DNA from: Saccharomycopsis fibuligera x Saccharomycopsis cf. fibuligera
Lineage: Eukaryota > Ascomycota > Saccharomycetes > Ascoideales > Saccharomycopsidaceae
Reading direction: 5' to 3'
NCBI GenBank assembly: GCA_001936135.1
Contig: CP012814.1
Span: 248,001 to 312,000 of the forward strand
DNA length: 64,000 nucleotides
Shown: positions 39,901 through 48,908 of the stretch, piece by piece
Layout: the number at the start of each line of letters is the position of its first letter
Position numbering within the stretch: position 1 is the first letter of the stretch
The notes under the pieces: model-generated
Databases searched by the model: none
What the model was told of the DNA's origin: nothing
Seen by the model: only the letters and a program-made list of their open reading frames with translations
Program-made: the position numbers and the translations under genes

Positions 39901-41410
39901 TAACTGGAGGACTTATATTATTATTGCTGTTGTTATTATTATTATTGTTGTTGTTGTTGTTATTATTATTATGGTTATTCTGATCCAATGTATTCGGTAA
40001 TATTCGACTGGGGTTAGAATTTTGCGTCTGCATTGTCAGTGTTGCAACTTTACTAGCAATTATAGGCTTAGGGCTGATATTATGAGTAGTAGTGATGTTG
40101 GAAGTAGTGGCAGCAGCCACTGCTGGGGAAATTTTCTTATTTGGCATAATGTTTGGCAATATTTTCGGTCCTCCTGCAGCTTTGGTTTGAATATTGGAAG
40201 GCCCTAACGTTGTTGGTTTGATGTTTAGTAAGTTAGATGACATGGCCAAATTCTTGTATGCGGCAAAATCGCTACTGGCTAAAGACGCGGCCTGGAAAGG
40301 TGGTTTTGCCATTATGGCGGGCTTGATATTTGGAGTGGTTGGTTTTGACGTGGTTGTTGTTGCGGGCGTTATGGTACTTGTATTAGAAGGACTTGACATT
40401 TCCAACTTCGGCAGACTAGATGTAAATGGTAATGTGGATAAGTCGGTTGATTTCTGCGACGGAATCCAGTTTTTTGAAGACATGATCAGAGATATAGAAC
40501 CTTGTTGTGAAGATAAGCTAGAAGACAATGATGGCTTAATGTTGCCATTTTTTAGGGAAGTATATGGGGCTATGCCCAATGAGGCGGCAGAGGTTTTCAA
40601 GAAGCTACTTGGACCAGAGGCGGTTGCGGTGTTTGCGGATGTATTTGCAGATATGGTGCTTGAATTATTCAAGGGTGTGTCCGTATTTGTACTAGTACCA
40701 GTGAATATGCTCGTTGGCGACAGCGAGGCCGTACTACCAGTTGCTTGCAGCACTTTTTCGCTATTTTTCACCGAGGCGCTATTTATACTCAGACCAGATG
40801 TAGCGATGTTTCCGCTGTGGCATGTGGTTGTGGTTGAGGTTGAGGTTGAGGTTATGGGGGTCGAAGCAACGTCGATTTGGTGCTTGATGTTGGAGGCGGA
40901 AGAGCTGGAAGAGTTTGAGCGGAAAGGCTTGAGCTTCTGCTGCTGGGATTTGGCGGCGGCGGCAAATTTCAAAGTAGAGTTTGAAGACGCAGAAGAGTTC
41001 ATGGAGTCTAACGATGTGGAAGATGTGTTTGACCGAAAGGCAATATTATTTGTGATGTTGGTGCTATTGGGGTTGGACGCCGAATCTGGGGCAGCGGAAG
41101 CAGCAGCGGCGTTTGGTAACAGATGAGGTTGAGTTTTCGTATCTGCATTCGACGGGGATGAGGACAGATCTACGGTGATTTTATTGGCGGTTATGGAGGG
41201 AAAATTAGCATAGACATGATTCGGACTTTGTGAAGTTTGTGACTGGTTGGTTGGTTGGTTGGAATGCGTTTGAGGATGGGATTGCTTTAGTGCTGATGGA
41301 CGAGATACTGGCGATGCCGCAGGCGATGTTGCTGTATTGGGAAGGTCGGGAGGATGGCTGTTGATATTGGACATGTTGGAGGGGGGCCCCAGGGGCAGTT
41401 CAGGGATCAT
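36962..41410 (-). CDS. Large Hap4/HapX-like transcriptional regulator (CGFC cysteine motif, coiled coil)
   Basis: 1482 residues, mostly Ser/Asn/Thr/Ala-rich. Seen: a short SSKNW motif near residue 310 that faintly recalls the Hap4-like CCAAT-complex binding motif but lacks its proline/basic tail. A leucine-zipper-like helix lies at about 555-595 (VKENEKLRIIIEKLRNEI). An AT-hook-like KGKTRGRKPK occurs later. Near the C-terminus is the cysteine cluster CGFCVDGAPCLC (C1299, C1302, C1308, C1310). CGFC-x5-CxC clusters are known iron-sensing motifs in HapX, Hap43 and Php4. I infer an iron- or respiration-related CCAAT-complex partner. No bZIP basic region is seen before the coiled coil. No confident one-to-one orthologue, so no symbol is given. 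Confidence 0.6.
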   Translation of the reverse strand: MIPELPLGPPSNMSNINSHPPDLPNTATSPAASPVSRPSALKQSHPQTHSNQPTNQSQTSQSPNHVYANFPSITANKITVDLSSSPSNADTKTQPHLLPNAAAASAAPDSASNPNSTNITNNIAFRSNTSSTSLDSMNSSASSNSTLKFAAAAKSQQQKLKPFRSNSSSSSASNIKHQIDVASTPITSTSTSTTTTCHSGNIATSGLSINSASVKNSEKVLQATGSTASLSPTSIFTGTSTNTDTPLNNSSTISANTSANTATASGPSSFLKTSAASLGIAPYTSLKNGNIKPSLSSSLSSQQGSISLIMSSKNWIPSQKSTDLSTLPFTSSLPKLEMSSPSNTSTITPATTTTSKPTTPNIKPAIMAKPPFQAASLASSDFAAYKNLAMSSNLLNIKPTTLGPSNIQTKAAGGPKILPNIMPNKKISPAVAAATTSNITTTHNISPKPIIASKVATLTMQTQNSNPSRILPNTLDQNNHNNNNNNNNNNNNNNSNNNISPPVSGAASIQPATNILDNTKKNVVNNNYGTVNNGGIAMQRSSSSNMSVMSYGKESSSELQSILSSKVKENEKLRIIIEKLRNEINLLKIIQDSKNQAANNAMANATATTTNNNNNNNNSSSSNSNNNGSLSTVKSSGGSAANNMSRPPSQQQQQRDVTMKTADNNTLVEMETINPMKLSNNLGVELSNADSNGNLFDMASDAKPPKGGKTTAKSKTGKNSTANGTSKKKKEGRANKRQHLSNDAADPAFHAATASSNTSIANANGKNMVSAVPAANSGNGQRSSISHSMLNLSLIENGRPDAGIAAAASGIASGPFVGTNPMADDEEFGILDDRLSSSPSPSLSLTMSNSSEITELDIDSSLLMGSLQSLSPISTNSNSPNFNGGENGSHSEYHDTLLRTALANDTEQQHQQHNGKVSHYLNNNTHHHDPNTLKRLLSNSSVKLERSRSLNSYNGYSNSYNDGSATSHLNSVLRVSQMNSGSSSAAAAAAAAAAISNAEFLSNNEDSDSPAVPGAAPSTKTGAGKKSSKASKSNSSSATVGAGAAAKPKGKTRGRKPKNATTAAASSSKASSKASGATGAAGTAATIANSTGISGGLDMTKVNISNVEKFLDYDPVSDANGIGMDSDLEEAYLRFVRLDDEFSKEFANGGNGGGINDEDDFLTRFYGIDNPSFINASNLNGDYTNSVLENPSVAELKSLKLERSLSVPTYSEPKKTKKPSSTRLRPIKRPTKHFTSNKANSSKPQAKSNISNTKTGGSGKASQMNLNSTKGSDSADGSATVDAVDKESKLQLVPNFEACGFCVDGAPCLCIEAAMELAEANKLTSLASLANDSANNNSSSCLVSEVKSSKNHNGCGNGKSKGKCKGKGNGVKIEVDNGSSINAVDDIASSGVSMDIDTFENNTIGQNDNNNNFSSVNEKSNSFGNGNGNGSGIQRAKVKIEIEERKVPAAAGGGVGASNGHDSKGDVDGDIDMSWFIKQEAD

Positions 41411-41945
41411 GGCAGAGAGCAGGAAAGTGAGATGGGAGAAGTGAGGGCTTGATACGAAAGCGGCGTGCCCATGGGTATAAGAATGGGAGGGTTGGTGGTG
41501 ATGAAAAGACGGAAAAGAGGGAGTTAGGATGAGGATAGATGGATGGTGATGGGGAAAAGAGTGAGAAAATATTTCAATTGCAGCGCTTAAACGTTCAGCG
41601 CTTAGCCAAAAAGAAAAAAAAAAAGTGATTTTCGCTTTCGGAACAGCGTTCCCGGGAGGAGGGAGGAGGAGGAGGAAGAGGAAGAGGAAAAGGATGATGG
41701 AAGTATATTACTAAGCGGCGCCTATAACGATTGTGTAATCAGTGAGTCATATCTGGTCTGTAATTTATTATGTAATAAAGTCATCTGATGTGTCATGTGA
41801 CTGAAACTCAAACTCAAAAACAACAACAAAACAAAAACAAAAACAAACAAAAAGAGAAGAGAAGAGAAGAGGCAAGTAATATAGAGACTCTTAGACTGCT
41901 GCCATCCATACAACAGGCAAATACAACTGTTGGTACCGGTTCAAC
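41411..41945. other. Divergent promoter region Hap4-like - HSK3
   Basis: It contains two CAGCGCTTA copies (41582 and 41598 area), a GGA-rich purine block (about 41655-41695) and GTCATGTGAC (41792-41801), an E-box-like palindromic core upstream of HSK3. No gene seen. Confidence 0.6.
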
Positions 41946-42239
41946 ATGGACAGCAAAAAACAAAAGAACGAAAACCTCAAGTTGGTGCGCTACCAGCTCC
42001 AGCGACTCCAGCAGCAGCTCAACACCACTGACCGTCTTGTGGCCGTCAGCAGCGTTCAAGCTCAAGCAATGCGCAAGCTCGGGCTCCTACACGCCAGTTT
42101 GTTCATGGCGGTGAACCAGATCACTGAACAGGACATTGTGCAGCTTCCTGGCCGAGCTGAAGAGGATGCCATCAATGATAGCGATAATGAGAGACGGGAG
42201 CAGGCGGCTCCTTTAAATGCTACCGAAGGCCAGCAGTAG
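41946..42239 (+). CDS. HSK3: DASH/Dam1 complex subunit Hsk3
   Basis: 97 residues. Seen: an N-terminal heptad-rich helix (ENLKLVRYQLQRLQQQLNTT) and a second helix KLGLLHASLFMAVNQ that aligns with GKVHGSWLIGSYIY of the 69-residue S. cerevisiae Hsk3. About 30 acidic/polar residues follow as a C-terminal extension. The DASH ring couples kinetochores to microtubule plus ends in yeasts. The small size, ATG context and match over both helices support the call. Divergent from the Hap4-like gene and followed by AIM2 copy 1. Confidence 0.8.
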   Translation: MDSKKQKNENLKLVRYQLQRLQQQLNTTDRLVAVSSVQAQAMRKLGLLHASLFMAVNQITEQDIVQLPGRAEEDAINDSDNERREQAAPLNATEGQQ

Positions 42240-42429
42240 TTGCATCGCTATTTTCTTTTATTATATTATTATACACCTGGGTTGATCTTCCACTGTCACT
42301 TTTTTTTTTCTTCTTCTTCTTTTTCTTCATCTTCTTCTTTTCCACGCCCGCTGCACCAGATCACGATAAAATATCGTGATACACTGAAGATTGGATTCCC
42401 AACCCTCAAATCTTTCAGCATTGGACACA

Positions 42430-42462
<33 letters not shown>

Positions 42463-42502
42463 GAGAGGAAGCGACATCGGCGCTGCGCGGGCTTTTGCCG
42501 GA

Positions 42503-42515
42503 GGTCTCGGAGACC
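42503..42515. promoter_or_regulatory. GGTCTC-G-GAGACC palindrome with flanking CGG triplets
   Basis: A perfect odd palindrome inside a GC-rich block. CGG triplets start at 42499, 42508 and 42515, a style typical of zinc-cluster (Zn2Cys6) factor sites. It is about 65 bp upstream of the TATA element of AIM2 copy 1. Confidence 0.4.
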
Positions 42516-42579
42516 GGGTGATGCCCGGCACAGACACTCGCGATTATTCAGCAACCGATGGTTGGAAAAACCGTTGACC

Positions 42580-42586
42580 TATATAG
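42580..42586 (+). promoter_or_regulatory. TATA element (TATATAG) for AIM2 copy 1
   Basis: 138 bp upstream of the ATG at 42718, downstream of the GC-rich palindrome block. Confidence 0.45.
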
Positions 42587-42717
42587 CAGGACTATGCGGT
42601 TTTGTCTTTCCTTTTCTTTCTTTTATTTTCCTAATTTTACTTAGACTCACTTGAATTCTTTCAACCAACCAACCAACCAACCAACCAATTATTCTCAAAT
42701 AAAACATACAATCAACA

Positions 42718-43458
42718 ATGGCTTCTCTCAAACCTGGTGCTTGCTGTTTAGCTACTAACGACCACGCTGGTGAGCCAGTCGGGGAAATCGTCACTGCTTA
42801 TGGCTTGCCAACTTACATTTCTGGAGACAAGTCTTCCAAGAAACTTCTTGTTATTGGTGCAGACATCTACGGCTACAAGTACAACAACAACCGTTTGATT
42901 GCCGACAAATTTGCCAAGGCCGGCTACTACGTCCTCTTGCCAGACTTGTTGAACGATGATTTTGCCGTCAGCGGCCATCCAGACCCAGACTACTTGCCAA
43001 AATGGCTTCAAAACCACAAGCCTGAGGACGTTTCTGTCATGTTCACTGACTACCTCAAGAAGGCCAAGGAAGACTTGAAGCCAGAGTTCACTGTTGCTAT
43101 CGGTTACTGTTTCGGTGCTAAGTTTGTCATTCAACACTTGTCCAAGGACGGCCTTTTGGATACTGGTGCTTTAGCTCATCCATCTTTTGTCTCTGAGGAA
43201 GATGTTGAGAACGTGGCTAAGCCAATCTTGATCAGTGCTGCTCAAACTGATCCAATCTTCACTGTTGAGCTGAGACACAAGACTGAAGAAATCTTGATTA
43301 AAAACAACAGCCGTTTCCAAATTGACTTGTTCAGTGGAGTGGCTCACGGGTACGCCGTCAGAGGTGACTTGTCCGACCCAGTTGTCAACTATGCTCAAGC
43401 AAAGACCCTTACCGATCAGTTGACCTGGTTCAACGAATTTGCTCCTCAAAAGAAATAA
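42718..43458 (+). CDS. AIM2: Dienelactone hydrolase family protein Aim2, copy 1
   Basis: 246 residues, equal to S. cerevisiae Aim2. Seen: an alpha/beta hydrolase of the dienelactone type with nucleophile C131 in GYCFGAKF, D178 in SAAQTDPIF and H210 in LFSGVAHGYAVRGD. MASLKPGACC resembles the family N-terminus. S. cerevisiae Aim2 is a cytosolic protein linked to mitochondrial inheritance; its substrate is unknown. A tandem paralogue lies 1.1 kb downstream on the same strand and is roughly two-thirds identical by eye. Leucine codons are mainly TTG/CTT, suggesting high expression. Residue 185 is CTG where S. cerevisiae and the paralogue (CTA) have Leu, the one site here that speaks against Ser decoding. 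Confidence 0.94.
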   Translation: MASLKPGACCLATNDHAGEPVGEIVTAYGLPTYISGDKSSKKLLVIGADIYGYKYNNNRLIADKFAKAGYYVLLPDLLNDDFAVSGHPDPDYLPKWLQNHKPEDVSVMFTDYLKKAKEDLKPEFTVAIGYCFGAKFVIQHLSKDGLLDTGALAHPSFVSEEDVENVAKPILISAAQTDPIFTVELRHKTEEILIKNNSRFQIDLFSGVAHGYAVRGDLSDPVVNYAQAKTLTDQLTWFNEFAPQKK

Positions 43459-44602
43459 GCGTGTCTCGATATTGAGCAGAGCAGGAGTATTGAGTTTTAG
43501 TTTCAATATTTTCCATAGATATAAATCCAATGTATTTTGTAACGAGATATTTTTTTGAATGTAGACATGGCACTTTGCAGCTGTTGATGCGTTTATTTAT
43601 ACGAGTACACTTGGGGGTGTGGCACACTCATGTGTTTGTTGTTGTTGATGTAGTTGTTGTTGTTTTTCCAATAGCAGTAAGTGCATCGTTTATATCCCAC
43701 GGTACAGGCAAACGGTGCACGATGTGTCCAGTATGTCAAGTGCAGCATAGCGAGCTCCATCCGTCCATCCATCCATCTATATATATATATATATATATAG
43801 CAGCGACCGCAAACACTCGGACATAACCGGTGATAGCTGGTGTCTCTCTCTATCCAGATATACTGCGTATATAGCCCCAGCGTACGGCGGTGCCCACGTA
43901 TAGGCTGCAGGGCGTGATGGGTGCGTGGATGTGCGTGGGGCTAATGTACGATAGCAGGTGGAATACGAAAAGGCGCTTGGCGCTTGGCGCTTGGCCATTT
44001 ATTTGGCCGTTTGGCAGAATATTGGCATTTTGTGGCTTTCGTATTCAGAATGCTGCCCAAGTGCAGTGGGGCAGTGGGTAGGTATCAGATATCAGCAGCA
44101 TACTCTGCACACCAGGCCCGGTTATTAACTTTAGGTCCGGACGTGGCAACAACGCCTACCGTATACACATACGCGGGCCACAGTCTCTAACTCCGTTAGC
44201 GAGTTCGGCCATTCGCCCAATCCGGACGTTTCTCCTTTTCTGGTGGGTGCTACTGGCTAGTTTTAAACCTCGTAGTCGCCATCTCTAGCTCAGCTTAGCT
44301 CCCGGCTTTAAGCTTAATAGCCGGCCAGACTACTTTAGCGTAATGTCACAGCTTCGTAAAATGTTCATCTTCAACATGCCGGGAATTGGTGCCAGATTAG
44401 GAAATTGGCGGCGGTAGCAATAATAATATATCGTATATCATATATCATATATCATATACCATATATCAGTATATATCTATATCTATATCTATATATATAC
44501 ATATATATATATATAGGGCACCTCCGCCTTGCTTTGCGGTCTTCTTTATCAACAACCATTCCATTAATATCCCCCCAGTTACCAAAAATCCCAGCTACCA
44601 AA
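43459..44602. other. Spacer between the AIM2 paralogues
   Basis: 1.1 kb. It contains a CCAT tract (about 43757-43780), a (TA)n stretch (about 43776-43798), a GC-richer middle (43860-44340) without coding signal, and an AT-repeat-rich block (44429-44516) close to copy 2. Confidence 0.65.
44429..44516. repeat. TATA/ATATC low-complexity block upstream of AIM2 copy 2
   Basis: Alternating units such as ATATATC and CTATAT ending in a pure TA run, 87-174 bp before the copy 2 ATG. Probably the promoter's TATA region. Confidence 0.8.
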
Positions 44603-45337
44603 ATGGCCTCCAACAAACCTAGTGCCTGCTGCTTGCAAACCACTGATCACTCCGGTGAATCAGTAGGCAAATACCTCGACATTTACGGCTTAACCACATA
44701 CGCTTCCGGCGATAAATCCTCCAAAAGGCTTCTTGTCCTCGGCGCTGACATTTACGGCTACCTGTACATCAACAACCGTTTAATCGCCGACCAGTTTGCC
44801 CTCGCCGGCTACTATGTCCTCTTGCCAGACTTGCTTAAAAACGATTTCGCCATCAAAAACCACCCAGACCCAAACTTTATACCTAACTGGCTTCAGAGAC
44901 ACAAGCCGGAAGACGTTTCCGTTCTCTTCACCAATTTTGTCAAACAGGCTAAAGCCGACTTGAAGCCAGCTTACACCGTGGGCATTGGGTACTGCTTTGG
45001 GGCCAAGTTCGTTATTCAGAACTTGGCCAGCGACGGTGTCCTAGATGCGGGCGCCGTTGCCCATCCGTCTCTTGTTTCTGAACAGGAAGTGGAAGCCGTC
45101 ACTAAGCCGCTTTTGATCAGTGCTGCACAAACCGATGTGATGTTTGCTACGGAACTAAGACACAAAACTGAAGAGATTTTGAGCAAGAACAGCCAACGGT
45201 TCCAGATTGACTTGTTTAGCGGCGTGGTACACGGGTTCGCGGTTAGGGGTGACTTGAGCGATCCGTTGGTCAAGTACGCCGCTTCGAAAGCCGTTAACGA
45301 CCAGTTGACTTGGTTTGACGAGTTTGCGCCAAAATAG
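44603..45337 (+). CDS. AIM2: Dienelactone hydrolase family protein Aim2, copy 2
   Basis: 244 residues from the ATG at 44603. The frame is open upstream to 44405, but that stretch codes for an Ile/Tyr repeat from the TA-rich promoter and is not homologous, so the start MASNKPSACC is chosen. Seen: GYCFGAKF with the nucleophile Cys at 131, SAAQTDVMF, and LFSGVVHGFAVRGD with the catalytic His. Leu185 is coded CTA. It has a slightly different codon mix from copy 1 (more GCC/CTC/CTT). A tandem duplicate of the gene at 42718; the two may differ in expression because their upstream regions share nothing obvious. Confidence 0.93.
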   Translation: MASNKPSACCLQTTDHSGESVGKYLDIYGLTTYASGDKSSKRLLVLGADIYGYLYINNRLIADQFALAGYYVLLPDLLKNDFAIKNHPDPNFIPNWLQRHKPEDVSVLFTNFVKQAKADLKPAYTVGIGYCFGAKFVIQNLASDGVLDAGAVAHPSLVSEQEVEAVTKPLLISAAQTDVMFATELRHKTEEILSKNSQRFQIDLFSGVVHGFAVRGDLSDPLVKYAASKAVNDQLTWFDEFAPK

Positions 45338-45533
45338 ACCCCACCACCAAATTTGAGTTGGCAGAGAGCCTATTTTGGCACCAAGCGTTAGCGTTTCCCT
45401 CCATTTCCTTTTATTTCATTTTATACAGTTTGTCTATAAAGCCAATGCATGGGTCCCTGAGAAATATTCAAGTGTAAGCATTATTTATTAAAGGGTATAT
45501 AGAAATAGAAATAGAAATAGGACTATATAGCAG
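45338..45533. other. Short convergent 3' spacer AIM2 copy 2 - RhoGEF
   Basis: 196 bp, with an AGAAAT triple repeat near 45500. Nothing else seen. Confidence 0.6.
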
Positions 45534-48500
45534 CTAAGCCAAACTTCCGGCAACTGCTTCTCCTTCAGGCACCCAAGTTTCTGCAAAAATGTCCTTCAAT
45601 GTCTGCGCAATAAGTGATACAAACACGTCCATATGCTTGTTGAACAGTGGCAATTCCAGTAATAATAGATTCTCAATCTTGATGCACTTCTGAGCTTTTT
45701 CAGAAATAGTTTCATCGTGCTGCTGCTGCTGCTGCTGCTGCTGTTGCTGCAACTGTCCCTTTGTGTTAATCAACACAATCTTCTTGTCCAAGTTTGATTC
45801 GCTGCTGATTTTCCCTCCATTTTCAAAAGATCCAGTAAGCCCGCCCAATACTTTTTCTTTAAGCTTGTGCTTGTGCTTGGTACCTGAGCTGTTTTTAGCA
45901 TTCGCCTTTTCGTTACTGATGACGTATTCATGGTAATGGATCCTATTCTGGCGATCCTCATTGGTGAGCGCTTTAATTTGCTCACAGTGTGCAAGACAAA
46001 CGTTGATCTTGTTGAGAACTTCATTGCTGAGCAAGATGACCTTTTTCTTTAAGAGATCTGTTTGTTTCTGAGCAAAGTTGTGTCTTTTGAGTTTCATTTT
46101 AGTTGCTGCTGTTTCTGTTTCTGTTTTTGTTTCTGTCCTTGTATCTGCGGAAATGGTATAGCAGTTAGCAACTCTTTGGTATGCACTAGTGATGCTGATG
46201 TTAACATTGATCAAATTTTGAAGCAGGTTCATGTGCTGAACAACTAGTCTTTGCAATTTATTCAATCTCTCATATTTGTGCTTGAAGTCCAACACAAGAT
46301 TAACAAACTTGATTCTTTCTGGTGGAAGCTTATTGTACTGAGTTGCACGTAATTGGTAGCCTTTCAAATTAGCTGGATCATAACGACTTTTGGCTCTTGT
46401 GGGCATCTTGGTTTGCTTTTGTGAGTGTTGGTGATGCAGTGAAGCAACAGCATCACAAGTACTGCTTTGGCCAATTGAAAGTTGCAGCGCACTGATACCA
46501 GTCATTATTGAACTTGCCTTCCGCAGCGACAACATCAGCAGCTGCTGCAGTTTAGAGTTGTCTTGGCTGCTCTTCAGCATATTTTGGCCACTTTTCACAG
46601 ACAAATTACAACTCTTGAAGCTCATTTGTGATTGAGGCTTGCTTAGGACCTCGGGTGCTCGATGATGACTTTTAGCATCCAATGCGTGCATGTTTGTGCT
46701 ATCGGGTATATCATTTGGCCCATTTTTAGCCTTGTTTATATCAGAAATCATCTCATGAATCAAATCTTTGGCTTCCTTAAGTTTTGCAATTTTCTCCGCC
46801 GCTAAGCTGGCCTTAGCCGCATGGGAAATCAACTGCTCCAATAGGAGCCTGTATTTCACTAGTCTTTGGATTGGTTTGATTAGCAAACTGGGCAAGTCCC
46901 ATGACGTTGCTTCTGTAGTTTTCAAGATAGTTAACGACTCAGAGTACCACTTGGCAAAATCTGGCCCACCAGAAACATTTAATTTTTGTAGTAGAAGCAG
47001 CTGCCTTTGATCAAAGCTCTTGCTGTAAGCAAAGTGATTCTTGAAGAAGTGGTATTTCGAGTTAGTAAAGTACCGGAGCATAATCTCGCCAATATCAACC
47101 GATGATGATTTGGCAACCCAGACCATCCTGCGAAGAAACTCAATGTCGATACTATCATGTCTCAAATGCTTAGCCAATTGCAACACAGTTGTAGGAGAAT
47201 AAATTATATCTTGCTTGATGTTTGTGGGCGATGCCAAAGAAAGCAAAGTTGTCCTGTCTTTACCTCGGGCACTCTCGTTAAGATCATCCCATTGGTTCCT
47301 GCTACTTCTCTCTTCCGCGGCTTTGGCAACCGCATTTCTCAACTCTTGGAGCACGTCATCAAGAAACAAATCGCACATTGAGATGAGCTCCCGGATGTTA
47401 CCAAAAATTGTGTGTTTTTCATCATTACTCAACAAGTACCGGTACTGATCATAGCCAAGGGTTTTTATATATACATCCACGATGATCAGCAAATCATTGC
47501 GGTAGTTTATTTCCGTCTCCAAAAGCTCAAGTAAGCACTTGTCATATAAACATAAACAATTCTGCTCAAATTCGTCACTTGTTGTTTGCATATCACTCTT
47601 TATATTGATGTGGTTTGCATTAATCAGTAATGGCTTGTAACCCGCAGAAATAAAGCTCGCTGACGTTTTGCTGGTCGCTTTACTACCTGCAGTTCGGCTA
47701 AAGACTGTAGGAAAAGTGTCCAACGAAGGTACCGAAAACTGACTTGAATTGTGCGAGGCGCTGTTTGCCGGCGGCTGCGGTTGCAAAGCATCATCACTAT
47801 TTTCGTTTATTGCCTTAATTTGCTGGCTCATGCTGGTCTCATTACCAAACACATTTTGCCATAGCGAAGTTGCATAAGGATTTGAATTTATCGTGTATAC
47901 ATTCATGGTGCTCGGCTGATTATTGCTATGATGACTTTCTTTGGAGTATAGTATGGGCATTGGCTGTGGCTGGTGTAAGTTCTTTTGGGTGATTGTCTTT
48001 TGTTTAACTTGCAAATTCGTTGTTGTATTGTAGTTGGCAGCTTTTTGCCCAATCACAGTGTCATTAGTTTTGTAGGATAAATTGACTTCCAGACTTGGTT
48101 CGTTGTAAGTGAAATAATTAGCATCGAATGCTTTTTTCTCCCAGGTGCTTTCACCGTCCGAAAAGGCTGAAGTTGGAGTCTCAAGTGCGATCGTATTGCG
48201 TCTCAATGAGAAAGGCAGCCTCAATACCGCACTGAAATGTTTGAATGGATCCTCTGCCAAAGGTGAAGAGATGGGTGAAGCAAGCTGTAACGGCTTGGGT
48301 TTTCTCTTCTGTTTTAATGAGTGAGCGTCGTGATTTTTGTCCGAGACAAAATCTCCCTGTTCAAAATGTTCTTTTAGTATCTCCTGGCAACTATCTAAAC
48401 AAAGATCCAGCTTGCCAATAGTACTAGACAACCTCGTATACTCTTTAATGATGGAGTCCTTCCAATAGTGGTTTTCTTCTTGCCAATAATTTTCTTGTTG

Positions 48501-48908
48501 AACATCATGGTTCCCGAAAAGCAACTTAAGCTTCCCATTTACCTGATCTGTTTGCAGTTCCGTACCCAAAGCGCGGTTTTGGGTATATTCGGCCATATCT
48601 CCATTCTGTTTCTTATGGCTGTTTTCGGTCGTTGTGTACTTGTACTCATAATGGATCTGGCTAGAAAACAGTGGCAGCAAAAAAGCAGGCGACTTGGGCT
48701 TTTTTACTCTTGGCGATTCGCAAATGACAATTTCTTTTAAAAACGATGGTTTGCGCCATTTTTTGTTGCTACTACTGCTGCTCGATGTGGCGTATCTGTT
48801 GTAGCTATTGTAGTAAGCTGTGGAAGCAGGAGTATTGGGAAATGAAGAGTATCTGGAAGAAGAGGCGCTGAGCACTGATTGATCCTGTTGACTGCGCTTA
48901 CTGGACAT
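45534..48908 (-). CDS. DH-domain Rho guanine nucleotide exchange factor, Fus2-like
   Basis: 1124 residues. Seen: a DH (RhoGEF) domain at about 455-700, with the first helix CLLELLETEINYRNDLL and the most conserved helix SLLIKPIQRLVKYRLLLEQL. The conserved Leu codons there are TTG, CTA and CTC, never CTG. The C-terminal third (about 820-1115) is helical and Lys-rich (RIKFVNLVLDFKHKYERLNK) and may be a BAR-like region, which with DH gives the Fus2/Tuba layout. No PH domain is obvious. S. cerevisiae Fus2 (677 residues) works with Rvs161 and Cdc42 in mating cell fusion. The N-terminal 450 residues are low-complexity. Another DH-BAR type GEF is possible, hence no symbol. Confidence 0.6.
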   Translation of the reverse strand: MSSKRSQQDQSVLSASSSRYSSFPNTPASTAYYNSYNRYATSSSSSSNKKWRKPSFLKEIVICESPRVKKPKSPAFLLPLFSSQIHYEYKYTTTENSHKKQNGDMAEYTQNRALGTELQTDQVNGKLKLLFGNHDVQQENYWQEENHYWKDSIIKEYTRLSSTIGKLDLCLDSCQEILKEHFEQGDFVSDKNHDAHSLKQKRKPKPLQLASPISSPLAEDPFKHFSAVLRLPFSLRRNTIALETPTSAFSDGESTWEKKAFDANYFTYNEPSLEVNLSYKTNDTVIGQKAANYNTTTNLQVKQKTITQKNLHQPQPMPILYSKESHHSNNQPSTMNVYTINSNPYATSLWQNVFGNETSMSQQIKAINENSDDALQPQPPANSASHNSSQFSVPSLDTFPTVFSRTAGSKATSKTSASFISAGYKPLLINANHINIKSDMQTTSDEFEQNCLCLYDKCLLELLETEINYRNDLLIIVDVYIKTLGYDQYRYLLSNDEKHTIFGNIRELISMCDLFLDDVLQELRNAVAKAAEERSSRNQWDDLNESARGKDRTTLLSLASPTNIKQDIIYSPTTVLQLAKHLRHDSIDIEFLRRMVWVAKSSSVDIGEIMLRYFTNSKYHFFKNHFAYSKSFDQRQLLLLQKLNVSGGPDFAKWYSESLTILKTTEATSWDLPSLLIKPIQRLVKYRLLLEQLISHAAKASLAAEKIAKLKEAKDLIHEMISDINKAKNGPNDIPDSTNMHALDAKSHHRAPEVLSKPQSQMSFKSCNLSVKSGQNMLKSSQDNSKLQQLLMLSLRKASSIMTGISALQLSIGQSSTCDAVASLHHQHSQKQTKMPTRAKSRYDPANLKGYQLRATQYNKLPPERIKFVNLVLDFKHKYERLNKLQRLVVQHMNLLQNLINVNISITSAYQRVANCYTISADTRTETKTETETAATKMKLKRHNFAQKQTDLLKKKVILLSNEVLNKINVCLAHCEQIKALTNEDRQNRIHYHEYVISNEKANAKNSSGTKHKHKLKEKVLGGLTGSFENGGKISSESNLDKKIVLINTKGQLQQQQQQQQQQHDETISEKAQKCIKIENLLLLELPLFNKHMDVFVSLIAQTLKDIFAETWVPEGEAVAGSLA

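Larger units (their letters stand above)
42240..42717. other. HSK3 3' flank and AIM2 copy 1 promoter
   Basis: It contains a (TTG)11 tract (42431-42463), a GC-rich block with GGTCTC-G-GAGACC (42503-42515) and three CGG triplets. A TATATAG element (42580) and a CAAC tandem (42662-42688) in the presumed leader complete it. Confidence 0.65.

Noticed and set aside
40194-41126. 310-codon ORF on the plus strand opposite the Hap4-like gene
   Set aside because: Antisense to a real low-complexity gene; no domain and a composition that mirrors the Ser-rich reverse strand.
44405-44602. 66-codon N-terminal extension of AIM2 copy 2
   Set aside because: Codes Ile/Tyr repeats from the TA-rich promoter; the paralogue and S. 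cerevisiae Aim2 start at the MAS methionine.
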